Assembly (NCBI GenBank): GCA_051294375.1
Contig: CM119265.1
Location: 29,226,540-29,290,539, forward strand
Length of the DNA stretch: 64,000 nt
DNA from: Paraspadella gotoi
Lineage: Eukaryota; Chaetognatha
Direction: 5' to 3'
Of the stretch, positions 44,491 to 56,554 are shown one piece after another. A model generated the notes under the pieces. The model saw nothing but the letters and a program-made list of their open reading frames with translations, ran no database searches and was not told the DNA's origin. Each line of letters opens with the position of its first letter. The stretch's first letter is position 1. The translations under genes and the position numbers were made by a program.

Positions 44491-44580
44491 ACAGAAGAAA
44501 GAGAGAGAGACAGAGACAGAGAAAGAGAGAGACAGAGACGGAGAAAGAGAGAGACAGAGACAAAGAAGGAGAGAGACAGA
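44431..44580 (+). repeat. (GA)n and GAGACAGAGA repeats
   Basis: Clean dimers, then GAAAGAGAGAGACAGAGAC-type units. Confidence 0.9.
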
Positions 44581-44639
44581 AAAGTCCTGCTTAAAATTCA
44601 GGCGCCGAAACTTCATCGGAAAATCGGTTTCGTTGGAAA

Positions 44640-44870
44640 AGAAGGAAAACCAAAGACCGAAGCCCAACCTGTGGAAGCCCAACAAAGAAGCCCAACCGGA
44701 CTCAGCCCCACCGGTCGCAGTCTAAGTCTGAGCACAACCGTTTGTAGCCCAATCGGCCCGAGACCAATCAGTCGTTCGTAGGCAAACGGCTCCAGTCAAA
44801 TCTCACTGAGCCCAACCGTTCGAAGCCCAAACGTCCGCTGCCCAATCGGCCGGAGTCATCAAGGCCTCTG
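44640..44870 (+). repeat. Degenerate GAAGCCCAACC-type repeats upstream of the 614-codon ORF
   Basis: AGCCCAACC-like motifs recur irregularly (for example near 44663, 44678, 44692, 44750, 44815 and 44829). A frame open from 44595 to a TAG near 44770 has no ATG. This looks like an old minisatellite next to the coding repeats. Confidence 0.4.
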
Positions 44871-44979
44871 TTCACCTTCGTTTCTCTAAGAAAAAGAGTG
44901 AGATAGAGAGCGAGATAGAAAGAGATAGAGAGCGAGATAGAAAGAGATAGAGATTGAGAAGCCAAAAAAACAACGAAAT

Positions 44980-46495
44980 ATGGACATCACTGGGAAATCG
45001 TGCCGTGATTTAGACAAAGCTGCGCAAAGCCGTGGATTTGACAATGCTGCGCAAAGTCGTGGATTAGACAATGCTGCGCAAAGTCGTGGATTAGACAATG
45101 CTGCGCAAAGCCGTGGATTAGACAATGCTGCGCAAAGCCGTGGATTAGACAATGCTGCGCAAAGCCGTGGATTAGACAATGCTGCGAAAAGCCATGGATT
45201 AGACAATGCTGCGCAAAGCCATGGATTAGACAAAGCTGCGCAAAGCCGTGGATTAGACAATGCTGCGCAATGCCGTGGATTTGATAGCGATACGGAACTC
45301 CATGGATTAGGCAGCAGTACGCATCTCCATGGATTATACAGCGCTACGCAATGCCGTGGATTAGACAGCGGCGCTCAATGCCCTGGATTATACAGCGCTA
45401 CGCAATATCCTGGATTATACAGCGCTACGAAACTCCATGGATTAGACAGCGCTAGGCAATGCCGTGGCTTAGACAGCTCAGCGCAACGCCCCTCTATATA
45501 TTTCGTTTTGCAGAGACATGATTTTGCTGGTTTAACGCTAAGGCAAAGATTTAACTTGATGGCCGAAAGCCAAATGTTATGTAGAGATGAATATAAACTT
45601 GCAACGCGATGCAACATAAAAGTGAGGCGATGTGACTGCAACAGCACGAAGCAGTGCTGTAACTGCAACGGCATGAATCGGTGCTGTAGCTGCAGCAACT
45701 TCTACTTTCAATCGACTCCTAATCGAAATTCGCCTCAAAGGAAAATCGATTTTTTCGTTGGGGAAAAAATATTAAACAAAAAAATTAATGAAAATAACGA
45801 AAATATTAATTTTATTAAAACTGATGAAATTATAAAGTTGAATAGAATTAATAATAATAACAAAATTATTAAAAACAACGCGAAATGTATTTTACTACAC
45901 AAAACGAAAAACGTTAAAAACCAAAACGTGAAAAACAAATTCACCGAGAAAGAAAACAAAGACGAAGAAGAAAACAAAGACGAATCGAAAACAAAGACAA
46001 TTAAAAACGATGACGACGACGACGACGACGACGACGATGATAAAGACAACGACAAATCACTAAACAAATTATCATTAGAAAGAAAAAATAAAATGATCAA
46101 AACGAAAGAAAAACTAAGAAAATTCGAGACGAAAAACTTAATAGAAATGAACGTAGGAGCGAAAATTGGAAGACGAGATGAAATTGGCGCTCCAGCGAGA
46201 AGTAGAGTCAGAGCTCCAGCGAGAAGTAGACTCAGTGCTCCAGCGAGCATAAGAGACAGCGCTCCAGCGAGCATAAGTGTCAGCGCTCCACCAAGGATTA
46301 ACCATAGCGATCCAAGGAAGTTTATCATCGGTGCTCCGTCGAGAAATAGAGTCGCTGCTCCAGCTATAAATGGTATGGTAGTTCCAGCGAGGATTTGTGC
46401 TCCAACAAAGAATGACTTTCACGTTCTAGGAAGTATTAGCGACGGATCTACTTCGACTTTGCAAGTGGAATTACTGAACTCAGTCAATAGAAACT

Positions 46496-46542
<47 letters not shown>

Positions 46543-46824
46543 AAGAAAGAATACTCTACTGACTTGCCCGTCCGAGGATTTACTCTAAAACATTCACGAA
46601 CTCGATCTAGTGCTGATGCGTTAAAACCGACTTCGTTAAAAACGGTCTCGTTAAAACCGACTTCGTTAAAACAAACGTCCACGAAAAGAAACAGGATGTC
46701 CTTCAGCGGCGACACCTCAAACTGCACCGGCAGGATTCGCACCGGCAGGATTCGCACCGGCAGACAAATGTCCCAGGCGACGATGGACGGACGCCAATCG
46801 GGGATCGATTCGTTGCCAAGGTAA
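44980..46824 (+). CDS. Putative single-exon gene: 614-residue repeat-rich protein, function unknown
   Basis: I do not recognise a family. The frame opens after a TAG at 44938; the first ATG is 44980 and the stop is at 46822-46824. Residues 12-173 are 18 tandem nonapeptides: ten close to DNAAQSRGL, then eight diverged ones. The 9-residue period returns in a Cys-rich patch (about 211-238). A Lys/Asn/Glu-rich stretch (about 250-430) contains an 11-Asp run near 344. An 8-9-residue APAxxR repeat follows (about 402-470), then a 15-Asp run (about 507-521), LKPTS-type repeats and three GRIRT-type repeats at the C-terminus. No signal peptide or membrane segment is visible. The A-rich 250-430 stretch stays open although TAA/TAG/TGA are easy to form there, and all repeat units keep the frame. 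That argues for coding. A poly(A) signal AATAAA lies at 46955. The Asp runs may simply be (GAC)n microsatellite, which is common in this window. Confidence 0.5.
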
Positions 46825-46954
46825 CCAAGTGTGTTGTTAGAATGTCTGATCTTTTTTTTTGGGGGGGGGGTTGCTCTTTCGACCTCTTGCGACCCATAAG
46901 GCTTAAGTTTTTCACTTTATTTTTTTATTATTATATTATTTATCAATTTAAATT

Positions 46955-46960
46955 AATAAA
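46955..46960 (+). promoter_or_regulatory. Candidate poly(A) signal for the 614-codon ORF
   Basis: AATAAA, 131 bases after the stop codon, in a T-rich 3' flank. The distance is plausible for a short 3' UTR. The hexamer is common in AT-rich DNA, so this is supporting evidence only. Confidence 0.35.
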
Positions 46961-47069
46961 ATCAGCTCTGTTTTTGACTTTCATTTTATCTCATTTATTT
47001 ATATTTTTTTTAATTTTCCTCTTTTTTAAAAATCTTGTTTCTATTAAGTTTCCTTTGTCTTCCTCGTCT

Positions 47070-47079
47070 NNNNNNNNNN
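47070..47079. other. Assembly gap, 10 N
   Basis: Between CT-rich and GA-rich edges. Confidence 0.95.
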
Positions 47080-47270
47080 GAGAGAGAAACGTGTTCATCG
47101 CTCTCAAGAGAGAGAGAGATAGATAGAGAATGAGTCGTCGGCAACCAACAAAGCCTTTTTTTTAACTTTGTTGCTTTCAAGTCCTAAGTTTTTCACTTCA
47201 TTAACTTTAACAATAATTGATGAAATATTCAAGTGTCTTCGTTTTTACAACGAGGGTGCGAAAACATTGC

Positions 47271-47273
<3 letters not shown>

Positions 47274-47351
<78 letters not shown>
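47274..47351 (+). repeat. (CT)n microsatellite
   Basis: About 38 uninterrupted dimers; a GC-rich patch (GGGATTCCCCCGCGGGCC) follows at 47361. Confidence 0.95.
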
Positions 47352-47353
<2 letters not shown>

Positions 47354-47469
47354 TTTGGCCGGGATTCCCCCGCGGGCCTGAGGGACTTAAGCTCACTCGC
47401 TCCTTCGTTGCCAACTCGGAATCGCTTAAAGACTCAGAGTAAGAATTAATTCCGGTTTTTTCTTTTTGC

Positions 47470-48334
47470 AGAGAGAGAGAGCGAGAGAGAGAGAGAGAGA
47501 GAGAGGCTTAACGCGAGAGTGAGAGAGAGTGAATTTGCATCTTCGAATCGTTTCTCTTGATTCCTATTTTTAGTTTCGTCCCGATTTAACTCTTTAAGTC
47601 ATTTGGGTGTTGGTCGGTCAGTCAGTAGGTTAGTTATTTTCTATTTCTGTTTTATTATTCTATTAACATTTAAAAAATAAATTATATTTATTATGTGATT
47701 TTGAATAATTCTTTGCAGATAGTTGATTTGCCTTTTCTGCTAGTGTAATTATATTATAAAAATTATGATAATATAACCGGAAAGTCAATACAAATAACTC
47801 ATTCAATACTGTTTCATACAGAAAGAATATTTGTGGGTTATATAATTTATATTTGTTTAGTTTCGAGATCAAGATCAATGCATAAAAAATAAATAAATCA
47901 AAAATAAATAAACTTGAAAATACAGTTTTTCAAAATACTGTCCACAATTAAATATTAATTGTTTTAATTATACGAGTTGTGAGATGTCGAGCGTTCGTGA
48001 CTTTCCCCGGACGAACTGATTAACATAAGTTCCAAATAAGAACATCGCGAATCGTAAATTTAAACTTTTATTATCGCAAAAAAAAGTTAATTGAAAACTC
48101 GTAAATACGAGTTTTTCTTTCGGGCGATGAGTTTCTATTGAGTTCATAAATGAGACTAAAAACTAATCGGGAAATCTTCGCTCTGACTTTGAGAAACGCG
48201 CGCGAAAATTGACCGATCGCTTAATTTTGGGGACATAGGGAGAAAGATATCAAAATAAGGAGGTTAAGGCATAACATTCAACACGAGTTAATTAAAAAAT
48301 TGTAAAAAATGTGAATATTTATCTGAATATCGAA
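47470..48334. other. AT-rich DNA, nothing recognised
   Basis: (GA)n at 47471-47503; otherwise no gene or repeat supported. Confidence 0.4.
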
Positions 48335-48405
48335 AAAAGTCATGTTTAACAACAGGAAAAAAATTAAGATAGCTTATTTATTAAATAAAAGGTTAATGTA
48401 ATATT
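48335..48405 (+). repeat. Interspersed family R2, copy 5, 3' part only
   Basis: AAGATAGCTTATTTATTAAA followed by TAAAAGGTTAATGTAATATT matches the 3' third of R2. Confidence 0.4.
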
Positions 48406-48659
48406 CATTATTCATGGTACCAATACAAAAAAATTGCGTATAAAAGTGAGTATAAGATTTCGTGATAGAAGTTTTAAGCTATTAAGATTACGGATCTGCC
48501 CTGTCTATTATTTGAAGGTCGAATGAAAATCTTTTTAAGAAGTTGAAAAACATCGTGCGTCTTTATTGCGCGAGATAGAGAAATTAAAAGATAAATTTAG
48601 TTTTAGGTAAGAATGAACTAGTTTTTAAAACGATTATCCAAAGGAGGCTTTCAGAAAGA

Positions 48660-48830
48660 AGAATCAAGATTAAATGATGAAGATCAAAAGATGAAGATTA
48701 AAAAATGAAGATTAAAAAATGAAAATTAAAAGATGAAGATTAAAAGATGAAGATTAAAAAATTAAGATTAAAAGATGAAGATTAAAAAATGAAAATTATA
48801 AAATGAAATTTAAAAAAAAATAAGATTAGA
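48660..48830 (+). repeat. 14-bp GATGAAGATTAAAA repeats
   Basis: About 11 imperfect copies. Confidence 0.8.
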
Positions 48831-48905
48831 GAATAAAGATTTCAAGAATGCAGAATGAATTAGCGACGGTAAACCTCATTATCATAATCGTTCATAATTG
48901 CTATG

Positions 48906-48906
<1 letters not shown>

Positions 48907-48940
<34 letters not shown>
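48907..48940 (+). repeat. (CT)n at gap edge
   Basis: About 17 dimers. Confidence 0.95.
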
Positions 48941-48965
48941 NNNNNNNNNNNNNNNNNNNNNNNNN
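48941..48965. other. Assembly gap, 25 N
   Basis: CT on the left, GA on the right; about 75 bp outside the left edge of P3. Confidence 0.95.
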
Positions 48966-49356
48966 AAAGAGAGAGATCGCAGTAACAGTTCAGTTTAAGA
49001 CCTTGAAAGCGAATTTACATGTATGCGGCAGCCTACTGGTTTTTTAATTTCAGTTGAAATTAAAGAAAGTTGATGGCAATCAAGTTTTTAATGATAGCAA
49101 TTATCTTTTACAGTTGTGTCATTGTGGTGTGAAGGGCATTGCCATTTGGGTCAGGTTAGACACGAAACTGAATACCATATAAAGTCTTGTTTTGTACAGT
49201 CAGTTCGCCTATTTATAAAATTAAAATATATTTTTTTTAAAGATTTAGGGTTAATTAGTTGACTCGTTGCAATATATTTATATTCACCTTTCAACAAAAA
49301 AATCTTACCGCTAAGCAGTAATTGTAGCCAATTCGTATTTGAAAATCGAGGCTCAC

Positions 49357-49476
49357 CTGATCAAAGGGCCTGGCCTCCGAATGAGAGGAGCTTGTTTCCC
49401 CTGGCACGAATCCAGATTGCTGGTCTCTCAGTTTCGCAGTCGAACGTCACAGTCGCTTCCTTCCATCACCCGCCAT
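49357..49476 (-). pseudogene. Mirror copy of the Ig-like exon, frame broken by three 1-base insertions
   Basis: This is the left-arm counterpart of 58835-58951, on the minus strand. It is 120 nt instead of 117: one extra base after ATGGCG, one in the GGAAGGA run and one in TTCGGAGG. The first insertion leads to an early stop. The core VTFDCETERPAIW survives in a shifted frame and the GTGAGC donor is kept (49351-49356). Three single-base insertions in short runs suit either decay of one copy or long-read consensus errors. Confidence 0.4.
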
Positions 49477-50349
49477 TTTTTTGTTCTCGAATGCGATGGA
49501 GGAACGGAGGAAGAAGAGGAAGGGGAAGGAGGAGGAAAGGGAGGAAGGAAGGAGAGGAAGGGAGGAAGGGGAAAGGAGGAGAGGAAAGGAGACGACGTCT
49601 GTGAGGAAAAAAGTGAGGGGGAGATGAAAAACTAAAGAATTGGCAAAAAAAAGTCAATTTTTAACGTTTTTTTTTTTTCTAACTGTAATTTCCGCGTCGC
49701 GAAATAAAATTTGAAATCTTAATTGACATGAAAAGAATACGACATCAAGAAAATTAGTAAGGTGATGCTGAAAAAGATATTAAAAGAAAAGTCTAGAAAA
49801 GAAAAGAAAAGAAAAGAAAGAAAAAGTAAAAATGAAGGAAAGAAAGAAAAGAAAGAAAAAGTAAAAAAAAGAAAAGCAAAGAAAGAATAAAATAAAAAAA
49901 GAATAGAAGAAAAGAAACATAAAAGAAAAAGAAAAAGACAAAAGCAAAAAAATAAGAAAACTGAAAGAAAAAAAAAAAGAAAAAAGGCAAGAAAGAGAGA
50001 GAGAATCTTCTTTCCATCTCAAATTCCTTTTCTTCTTTTGCCATAAAATTTTCAGAAAATTTTAAAAAATTCCATGACAGTTTCCGCACATCAAAAATGA
50101 GTTTACTGACTTCGCTTCCTCTTTCATCGTCTCTTCTCTCTTTCTTTCTTATTTTATTCTTCTTCTTGCTATTATCTTTTATTTATGTATTTACTGCCTT
50201 TCTTTTACACTCCCTTTTACATCAATTTTTTTTTTTCCTTTGCAAATCCTTTTTTTCCTTCTTTACTTTTTCCTTTCCCCTTTTCCCTCCTTTTCTCTTT
50301 ACTTCCCTATTATTTTCTTCTTTTCTTTTCCTCGTCTCTTTTCTTTTCT

Positions 50350-50580
50350 TACCAATCCCTTTTTCTTTCCTCCCTTTCTTCTCCATTTCCTTTCCTCCCT
50401 TTTTTCTCCCTTTTCTTTCCTCCATTCCTATCCTCTCTTTTCCTTTCCTCTCTTTCATTTCCTCCCTTTCTTCTCCATTTCCTTTCGTCCTTTCCTTTCC
50501 TCCCTTTCTTCTCCATTTCCTTTCCTCTCTTTCCTTTCCTCCCTTTCTTCTCCATTTCCTTTCCTCCCTTTCCTTACCTC
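50350..50580 (+). repeat. Pyrimidine repeats in left arm of P3
   Basis: TTTCTTCTCCATTTCCTTTC then CTCCCTTTCC, ~5 imperfect copies of 35-40 bp; mirrored as purines at 57735-57960. Long Phe/Ser/Leu frames here are artefacts. Confidence 0.8.
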
Positions 50581-51119
50581 ACTTCCCCGGTTCGCGACAT
50601 CGAAATGTAAAAATCGATTTCTCGCTTCATAAACTTTTCTCACGGTTGTAACTCGTGAAAAGGGTCATGGGCTCACGGCTCACAAGTTGGGGCGCAAGAA
50701 GGTTTTATGGTGCGAGGGAGACTCAGGGTGATTCCTGTGAGCGAGAAATTGAAATCTCTCCAATGGCTGTTGTTTGTTGTTTGTTTGCTTCGTCTGTTTT
50801 TCGTGATCTTGTGGAAATGTCTTAAAACAGTTGCCCGGGAACAAAAAAAAATATGTCACTAGAAAAAGGAAGCATTCTAAGGCATACTGAGACAAACTCA
50901 GCCTTCAAAAAGAATACTAATATTACTAAAGACTACCAAAAGAAATCATTATGGTCAGTTACAGTTCCATCTATACTTTTTAAGTGTTTTTTTAAGTGCT
51001 TTCAATATTTTTTTATTGGTTAACATTTTTAAACTTTTCATAAATTCAAAATGAAATTTAGTCAAAGGCGCGAAAAAGTCACATATACTCATTTCCGACC
51101 AATGATCCAATGAATATTA

Positions 51120-51205
51120 AAAAAAGAGACTCAAACCTGGTTTTCGAACCATCGACCGCCTTGTCTCAGCACCATCTCTTTAAAAGACTCGGCCACGATG
51201 ACAGG
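51120..51205 (-). repeat. tRNA-derived sequence, left-arm mirror copy
   Basis: The reverse complement of the 57112 element: AAACCTGGTTTTCGAACCAT, then AAAAGACTCGGCCACGATGA. Confidence 0.4.
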
Positions 51206-52149
51206 CCGACGCGCCAGAGGAAATTTCTTGAACACAAGATTCGAACTCAGGGAAAAGAGTTAATTAGTTTTCTTGTTGGAGAATCATTCTGAGTGGAGGC
51301 CTCTTTCAGTAAGGAGGAGGAGGAGGAGGAGGAGGAGGAGGAGGGAGGGAGGAGGAAGAGGAGGAGGATGAAGCACTTGAACTGAAGGAAGAGATAATAG
51401 AAGATAAGAAGAAGAAGAAGAAGAAGTAGAAGAAGAAAATAAAGAAGAATAAGAACTTGGGAAAAGAAAGAAAGAGAATTTAGTAGAGAAAGGGGATAAC
51501 TTAGTACGGAAAGGGGAGAACTATTAATAAGAAAAGGGGAGAACTGAGTAGGCACAGAGGAGAACTAATAAGGTATTGAAGAACAAAGAGGAAAACTTGA
51601 AAGAACATAAAATAAAACTTAAGAAAGGTGAGAACTTGTAGAACATAAAAGAAAACTTCCAAAACAAAATAGCAGAACTTGTAGAACATAAATAAAGTTA
51701 TAAAAATTGAAGAAAAAAAGAAGAGAACTTGAAGAAAGAGGACAATTTAAAGATTGTATTGAAGAAAGTAAAGACAAAGAGGAGAACTTAAAGAACAAAT
51801 AAGAGATCTTGAAGAACAAAGGAACATGAGATGTGGTTAACAGTCATGGGGAAAAGAAAAATCTAGTTAATGTTCAATTCCACTAACCAACTCGTGAACT
51901 GATTGCATCTCCCACTCTTTCACTCTTTAACTTTTTCACTTTTTTCACTTTTCAATGGAATCGGACAAATGGACGGACGTTAAGAAGAGACAGCACAGAC
52001 AAGCGAGTTTCTAACTTTTGAAAATAGAATTAAAAGAAATATTTTTTTACGATAAAAAGTTAAAACTTTTATTGTTACTGAGTTACGTGGTGAGTTTTTA
52101 TCTATTAAAAATAAAGTCTAATCGAGAAGCTTTAAAGCAGCTGACGCTG

Positions 52150-52190
<41 letters not shown>

Positions 52191-52498
52191 CAATCGTTTA
52201 CATTCTCAAAACGATTCAACTGACTCCTTCATTTCTACAACATTACAATTTAAAAAAAAGATTGAATTAACTCGTTCATCACTTCACTTCCGAAAATTCT
52301 CTTCATTTCTTAGAAATGATGAACCAAAAAAATTCTTTACTCAAATCACGAACGAATATTTTTTTGGAGGAAAAGGATTTTTCCTCTAAGGAGAGGATTT
52401 CTCTTTCAAAAAAATATAATCTTATTATGCAAATGAGTCAATTAGGAAAATAAATGGATAATTTCCAGCGAAGAGTAAAGAGAGGAGTGAGAAGAGAG

Positions 52499-52573
<75 letters not shown>

Positions 52574-52789
52574 CGGCGGTGATATAATTCAGTGAAAATG
52601 TCTTCGGTCTCGAGTCTACCGTGATTCTCACTCGTTTTTCTTGATGTGAAACGACTTGTGATAATTTCAAGGATTCTTTTCGTGATGTCAGTTGATCTCC
52701 CCGTGATTTCACTCTTGATTTTGCCTGTCTTATGATGTGATTTTTGTGATGTAAATTTTCTTGTCTTGTGATAGATTCCTTTTATCGTG

Positions 52790-53010
52790 TTCTGTCTTTT
52801 TAATGGTTTCTTTCTTTTAATCGGTTCTGTCTTTTTTAGCGGTTCTGTCTTTTTAATCCGTTCTTTTCTTTTCAGGGCAGTTCTGTCTTTTTAGGCGGTT
52901 CTGTCTTTTTTAATCGGTTCTGTCTTTTAAGCGGTTCTGTCTTTTTATCAGTTCTGGTCTTTTAAGCGGTCTGTCTTTTTAATCGGTTCTGTCTTTTTAG
53001 GATTCACCAC
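52790..53010 (+). repeat. ~18-bp GGTTCTGTCTTTTTAA minisatellite, left arm of P3
   Basis: About 12 imperfect copies; mirrored at 55255-55440 (about 10 copies), so copy number differs between arms. Confidence 0.85.
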
Positions 53011-53302
53011 ATCTGTCTTTTTAAGCGGTTCAGTCCCTGTTTTAAGCATTTTTCTTTTTTTGAATGCATTCAGTTTTTTTTTCTTTTATTTTTCCTTTTC
53101 ATATTTTTTCTCTAATTATTTCTCCCTTTAAAATTTATTGACCAAAAAAAGGAGACAAATTTGAAAACAAAACAAAAAATTCATTTATTTGCTTTTTGAC
53201 GATAACGTCTCATTTCTCACGCTGGTATCAGATTGTCTTTTACTAAACAGAGTTTGGATGCAAATCATATCTTAACATATTTAAAATATTTAAAGTTATT
53301 TT

Positions 53303-53550
53303 CTTTCAGCCACAATGTCGTTTTCTTTTGGTGACCGTCATCCGTCGTCGTCCGTCATATTCGTCGCCGTCGTTGTCGTCCTCTTCATCTTCCTCGTATT
53401 CTTCGCCATTTTGTCCATTTCCATCATCAACCATAGATGGCGTGTGTCAGCAAAATTCATTGAAAGACAAAAGAACAACGATTTTGCATCAAATGCGAGA
53501 GTTGGGACTTTTTTGCAAATGCACCTTTTTTAAACAAACTGGCAAGAGGC
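53303..53550 (+). other. Coding-like stretch behind an acceptor-like site, left arm of the large palindrome
   Basis: TTTCTTTCAG ends near 53310 and is followed by CCACAATGTCG, a reasonable start context. One frame gives a hydrophobic segment (VIFVAVVVVLFIFLVFFAIL); it arises from CGT/CTT triplets, so it may not be a real membrane helix. The tail SAKFIERQKNNDFASNARVG is also readable from the mirror arm (54675-54887, minus strand). The antisense frame of the mirror arm (54712-54954) encodes an acidic tail. No family recognised, and frames differ between arms. Confidence 0.15.
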
Positions 53551-54045
53551 AATTTGTTTGAGTAAATTGCAGAGGATATAGTGGTTACGGCTGGGTAGCG
53601 AGGCTCTATTTTATGCTGTCCACCTTACTATGGCTTCAATGTGGGGTTAGAGACTTGCAGCTGGAATTGTTTATATTATCAGAAACATCTAGGAGATTAA
53701 CTCCATCATAATATTAACAACATCAAGTCATCAACAGAATCAGGCCAACATTAAATCCCATCATCGAAAACGAATCAATGTCGAAAATTGGCATGCTGTC
53801 TCTCTCTCTTCTCTCTCTCAGTCTTCTCTCTCACTCTCTCTCTCTCCTCTCTCTCTCTCTCTGTTTCCCTTTTAAAAAAACTTGTCGGTATTCAGCCAAA
53901 AACCGAATGGATTATATTCAGAGTAAAAGTTGACGAATATAAAAAAAAAGGCGAGTATGAATAAAACATGAATAAAACATGAATAAAACGAAATCGCGGA
54001 GATTCATTGAGAAAATCCTTCGACGGGAGTCGAAGGTTAAAGGTC

Positions 54046-54076
<31 letters not shown>

Positions 54077-54383
54077 AGCAGAGAGAGAGAGAGAGAGAGA
54101 GAGTGAGAGAAAAGAGAGAGGGGTGTCCATTTTATCCGCGTGAAATAAGGCGGAGACCTAAACGAGTTTCAAGAGATTAAATCGCGAGTGCATGATCTGT
54201 ATAGAAACTGACCTTTAACCTTCGACCTCCGTCGAAGGATTTTCTCAATGAATCTCCGCGATTTCGTTTTATTCATGTTTTATTCATGTTTTATTCATAC
54301 TCGCCTTTTTTATATTCGTCAACTTTACTCTGAATATAATCCATCGGTTTTTGGCTGAATACCGACAAGTTTTTTAAAAAGGG

Positions 54384-54438
<55 letters not shown>

Positions 54439-55572
54439 CAGCATCCAAATTTTCGACATTGATTCGTTTTCGATGATGGATTAATGTTGGCCTGATTCTG
54501 TTGATGTTGTTAATATTATTGATGGAGTTGATCTCCTAGATGTTTCGGATGGAGTTAATCTCCTAGATGTTTCTGATGAATATAAACAAATTCCAGCTGC
54601 AAGTCTCTACCCCACATTGAAGCCATAGTAAGGTGGACAGCATAAAATAGAGCCTCGCTACCCAGCCGTAACCACTATATCCTCTGCAATTTACTCAAAC
54701 AAATTTGCCTCTTGCCAAGTTTGTTTAAAAAAGGTGCCATTTGCAAAAAAGTCCCAACTCTCGCATTTGATGCAAAATCGTTGTTCTTTTGTCTTTCAAT
54801 GAATTTTGCTGACACAACGCCATCTATGGTTGATGATGGAAATGACAAAATGGGGGAAGAATACGAGGAAGATGAAGAGGACGACAACGACGGCGACGAA
54901 TATACGGACGACGACGATGACGGTCACCAGAAAAGAAAACGACATTGTGGCTGAAAGAAAATAACTTTAAAATTTTAAATATGTTAAGATATGATTTGCA
55001 TCCAAACTCTGTTTAGTAAAAGACAATCTGATACCCAGCGTGGAAGATGAACGTTTATCGTCAAAAAGCTAAAATAAATGAATTTTTTGTTTTGTTTTCA
55101 AATTTGTCTCCTTTTTTGGTCAATAAATTCTTAAGGGAGAAATAATTAGAGAAAAATATGAAAGGAAAATAAAGAAAAAAAAAACTGAATGATTCAAAAA
55201 AAGAAAAATGGCTTAAAAACAGGACTGAACCGCTTAAAAAGACAGATGTGGTGAACCTAAAAAGACAGAAAACCGAATAAAAAGACAGAAACAGCTTTAT
55301 AAAGACAGAACCGATTAAAAAGACAGAACCGCCTAAAAAGACAGAACTGCCTGAAAAGACAGAACGGATTAAAAAGACAGAACCGCTTAAAAAGACAGAA
55401 CCGATTAAAAAGACAGAACCGATTAAAAAGACAGAACACGATAAAAGGAATCTATCACAAGACAAGAAAATTTACATCACAAAAATCACATCATAAGACA
55501 GGAAAATCAAGAGTGAAATCACGGGAGATCAACTGACATCACGAAAAGAATCCTTGAAATTATCACAAGTCG

Positions 55573-55648
55573 TTTCACATCAAGAAAAACGAGTGAGAAT
55601 CACGGAGACTCGAGACCGAAGACGTTTTCACTGAATTATATCACCGCC

Positions 55649-55683
<35 letters not shown>

Positions 55684-55728
55684 NNNNNNNNNNNNNNNNN
55701 NNNNNNNNGAGAGAGAGAGAGAGAATGG

Positions 55729-55759
<31 letters not shown>

Positions 55760-55826
55760 CGGCGGTGATATAATTCAGTGAAAACGTCTTCGGTCTCGAG
55801 TCTCCGTGATTCTCACTCGTTTCTCT
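55573..55826. repeat. Nested inverted repeat around a 25-N gap inside the right arm of P3
   Basis: GAGACTCGAGACCGAAGACG and GAATTATATCACCGCCGTCT to the left of the gap reappear as reverse complements to its right (GAGACGGCGGTGATATAATT, CGTCTTCGGTCTCGAGTCTC). The left arm has this segment only once (52570-52640). Confidence 0.8.
55684..55708. other. Assembly gap, 25 N
   Basis: At the centre of the nested inverted repeat. Confidence 0.95.
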
Positions 55827-56363
55827 CTCTCTCTCTCTCACTCCTCTCTTTACTCTTCGCTGGAAATTATCCATTTATTTTCCTAATTGACTCATTTGCA
55901 TAATAAGATATATTTTTTTGAAAGGGAAAATCCTCTCCTTAGAGGAAAATCCTTTTCCTCCAAAAATATTCGTCGTGATTTGAGTAAAGAATTTTTTTGG
56001 TTCATCATTTCTAAGAAATGAAGAGAATTTTCGGAAGTGAAGTGATGAACGAGTTAATTCAATCTTTTTTTTAAATTGAATGTTGTAGAAATGAAGGAGT
56101 CAGTTGAATCGTTTGAGAATGTAAACGATTGTTTGAGAGAGAGAGAGAGAGAGAGAGAGCGTCAGCGTCAGCTGCTTCCAAGCTTCTCGATTAGACTTTA
56201 TTTTTAATAGATAAAAACTCACACTAGGGGAAATTGTAACTCAGTAACAATAAAAAGTTTTACTTTTTATCGTAAAATATTTCTATTCATTCTATTTCAA
56301 AAGTTAAAACTCGCTTGTCTGTCTGTCTCTTCTTACGTCCGTCCATTTGTCCGATTCCATTGA

Positions 56364-56440
56364 AAAGTGAAAAAGTGAAAAAGTGAAAAAGTGAAAAAGT
56401 GAAAAAGTGAAAAAGTGAAAAAGTGAAAGAGTGAAAGAGT
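56364..56440 (+). repeat. (GTGAAAAA)n array, right arm of P3
   Basis: About 9 octamers. The left arm (51915-51955) has only 3-4, so the arms differ in array length. Confidence 0.85.
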
Positions 56441-56554
56441 GGGTGATGCAATGAGTTCACGAGTTGGTTAGTGGAATTGATCATTAACTAGATTTTCTTT
56501 TGCCCATGACTGTTAACCACATCCTATCAGCTCATCATGTTCCTTTGTTCTTCA

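Larger units (their letters stand above)
46825..47273. other. T-rich 3' flank with T9/G10 run and a 10-N gap
   Basis: A T-run followed by a G-run at 46851-46870 (the mirror type, C9 A9, is at 14983-15000). GAGA motifs follow the gap. Confidence 0.5.

Noticed and set aside
50097-50651. 184-codon Phe/Leu/Ser frame, and its mirror at 57686-58276
   Set aside because: Low-complexity pyrimidine repeats; the frame shifts between palindrome arms.
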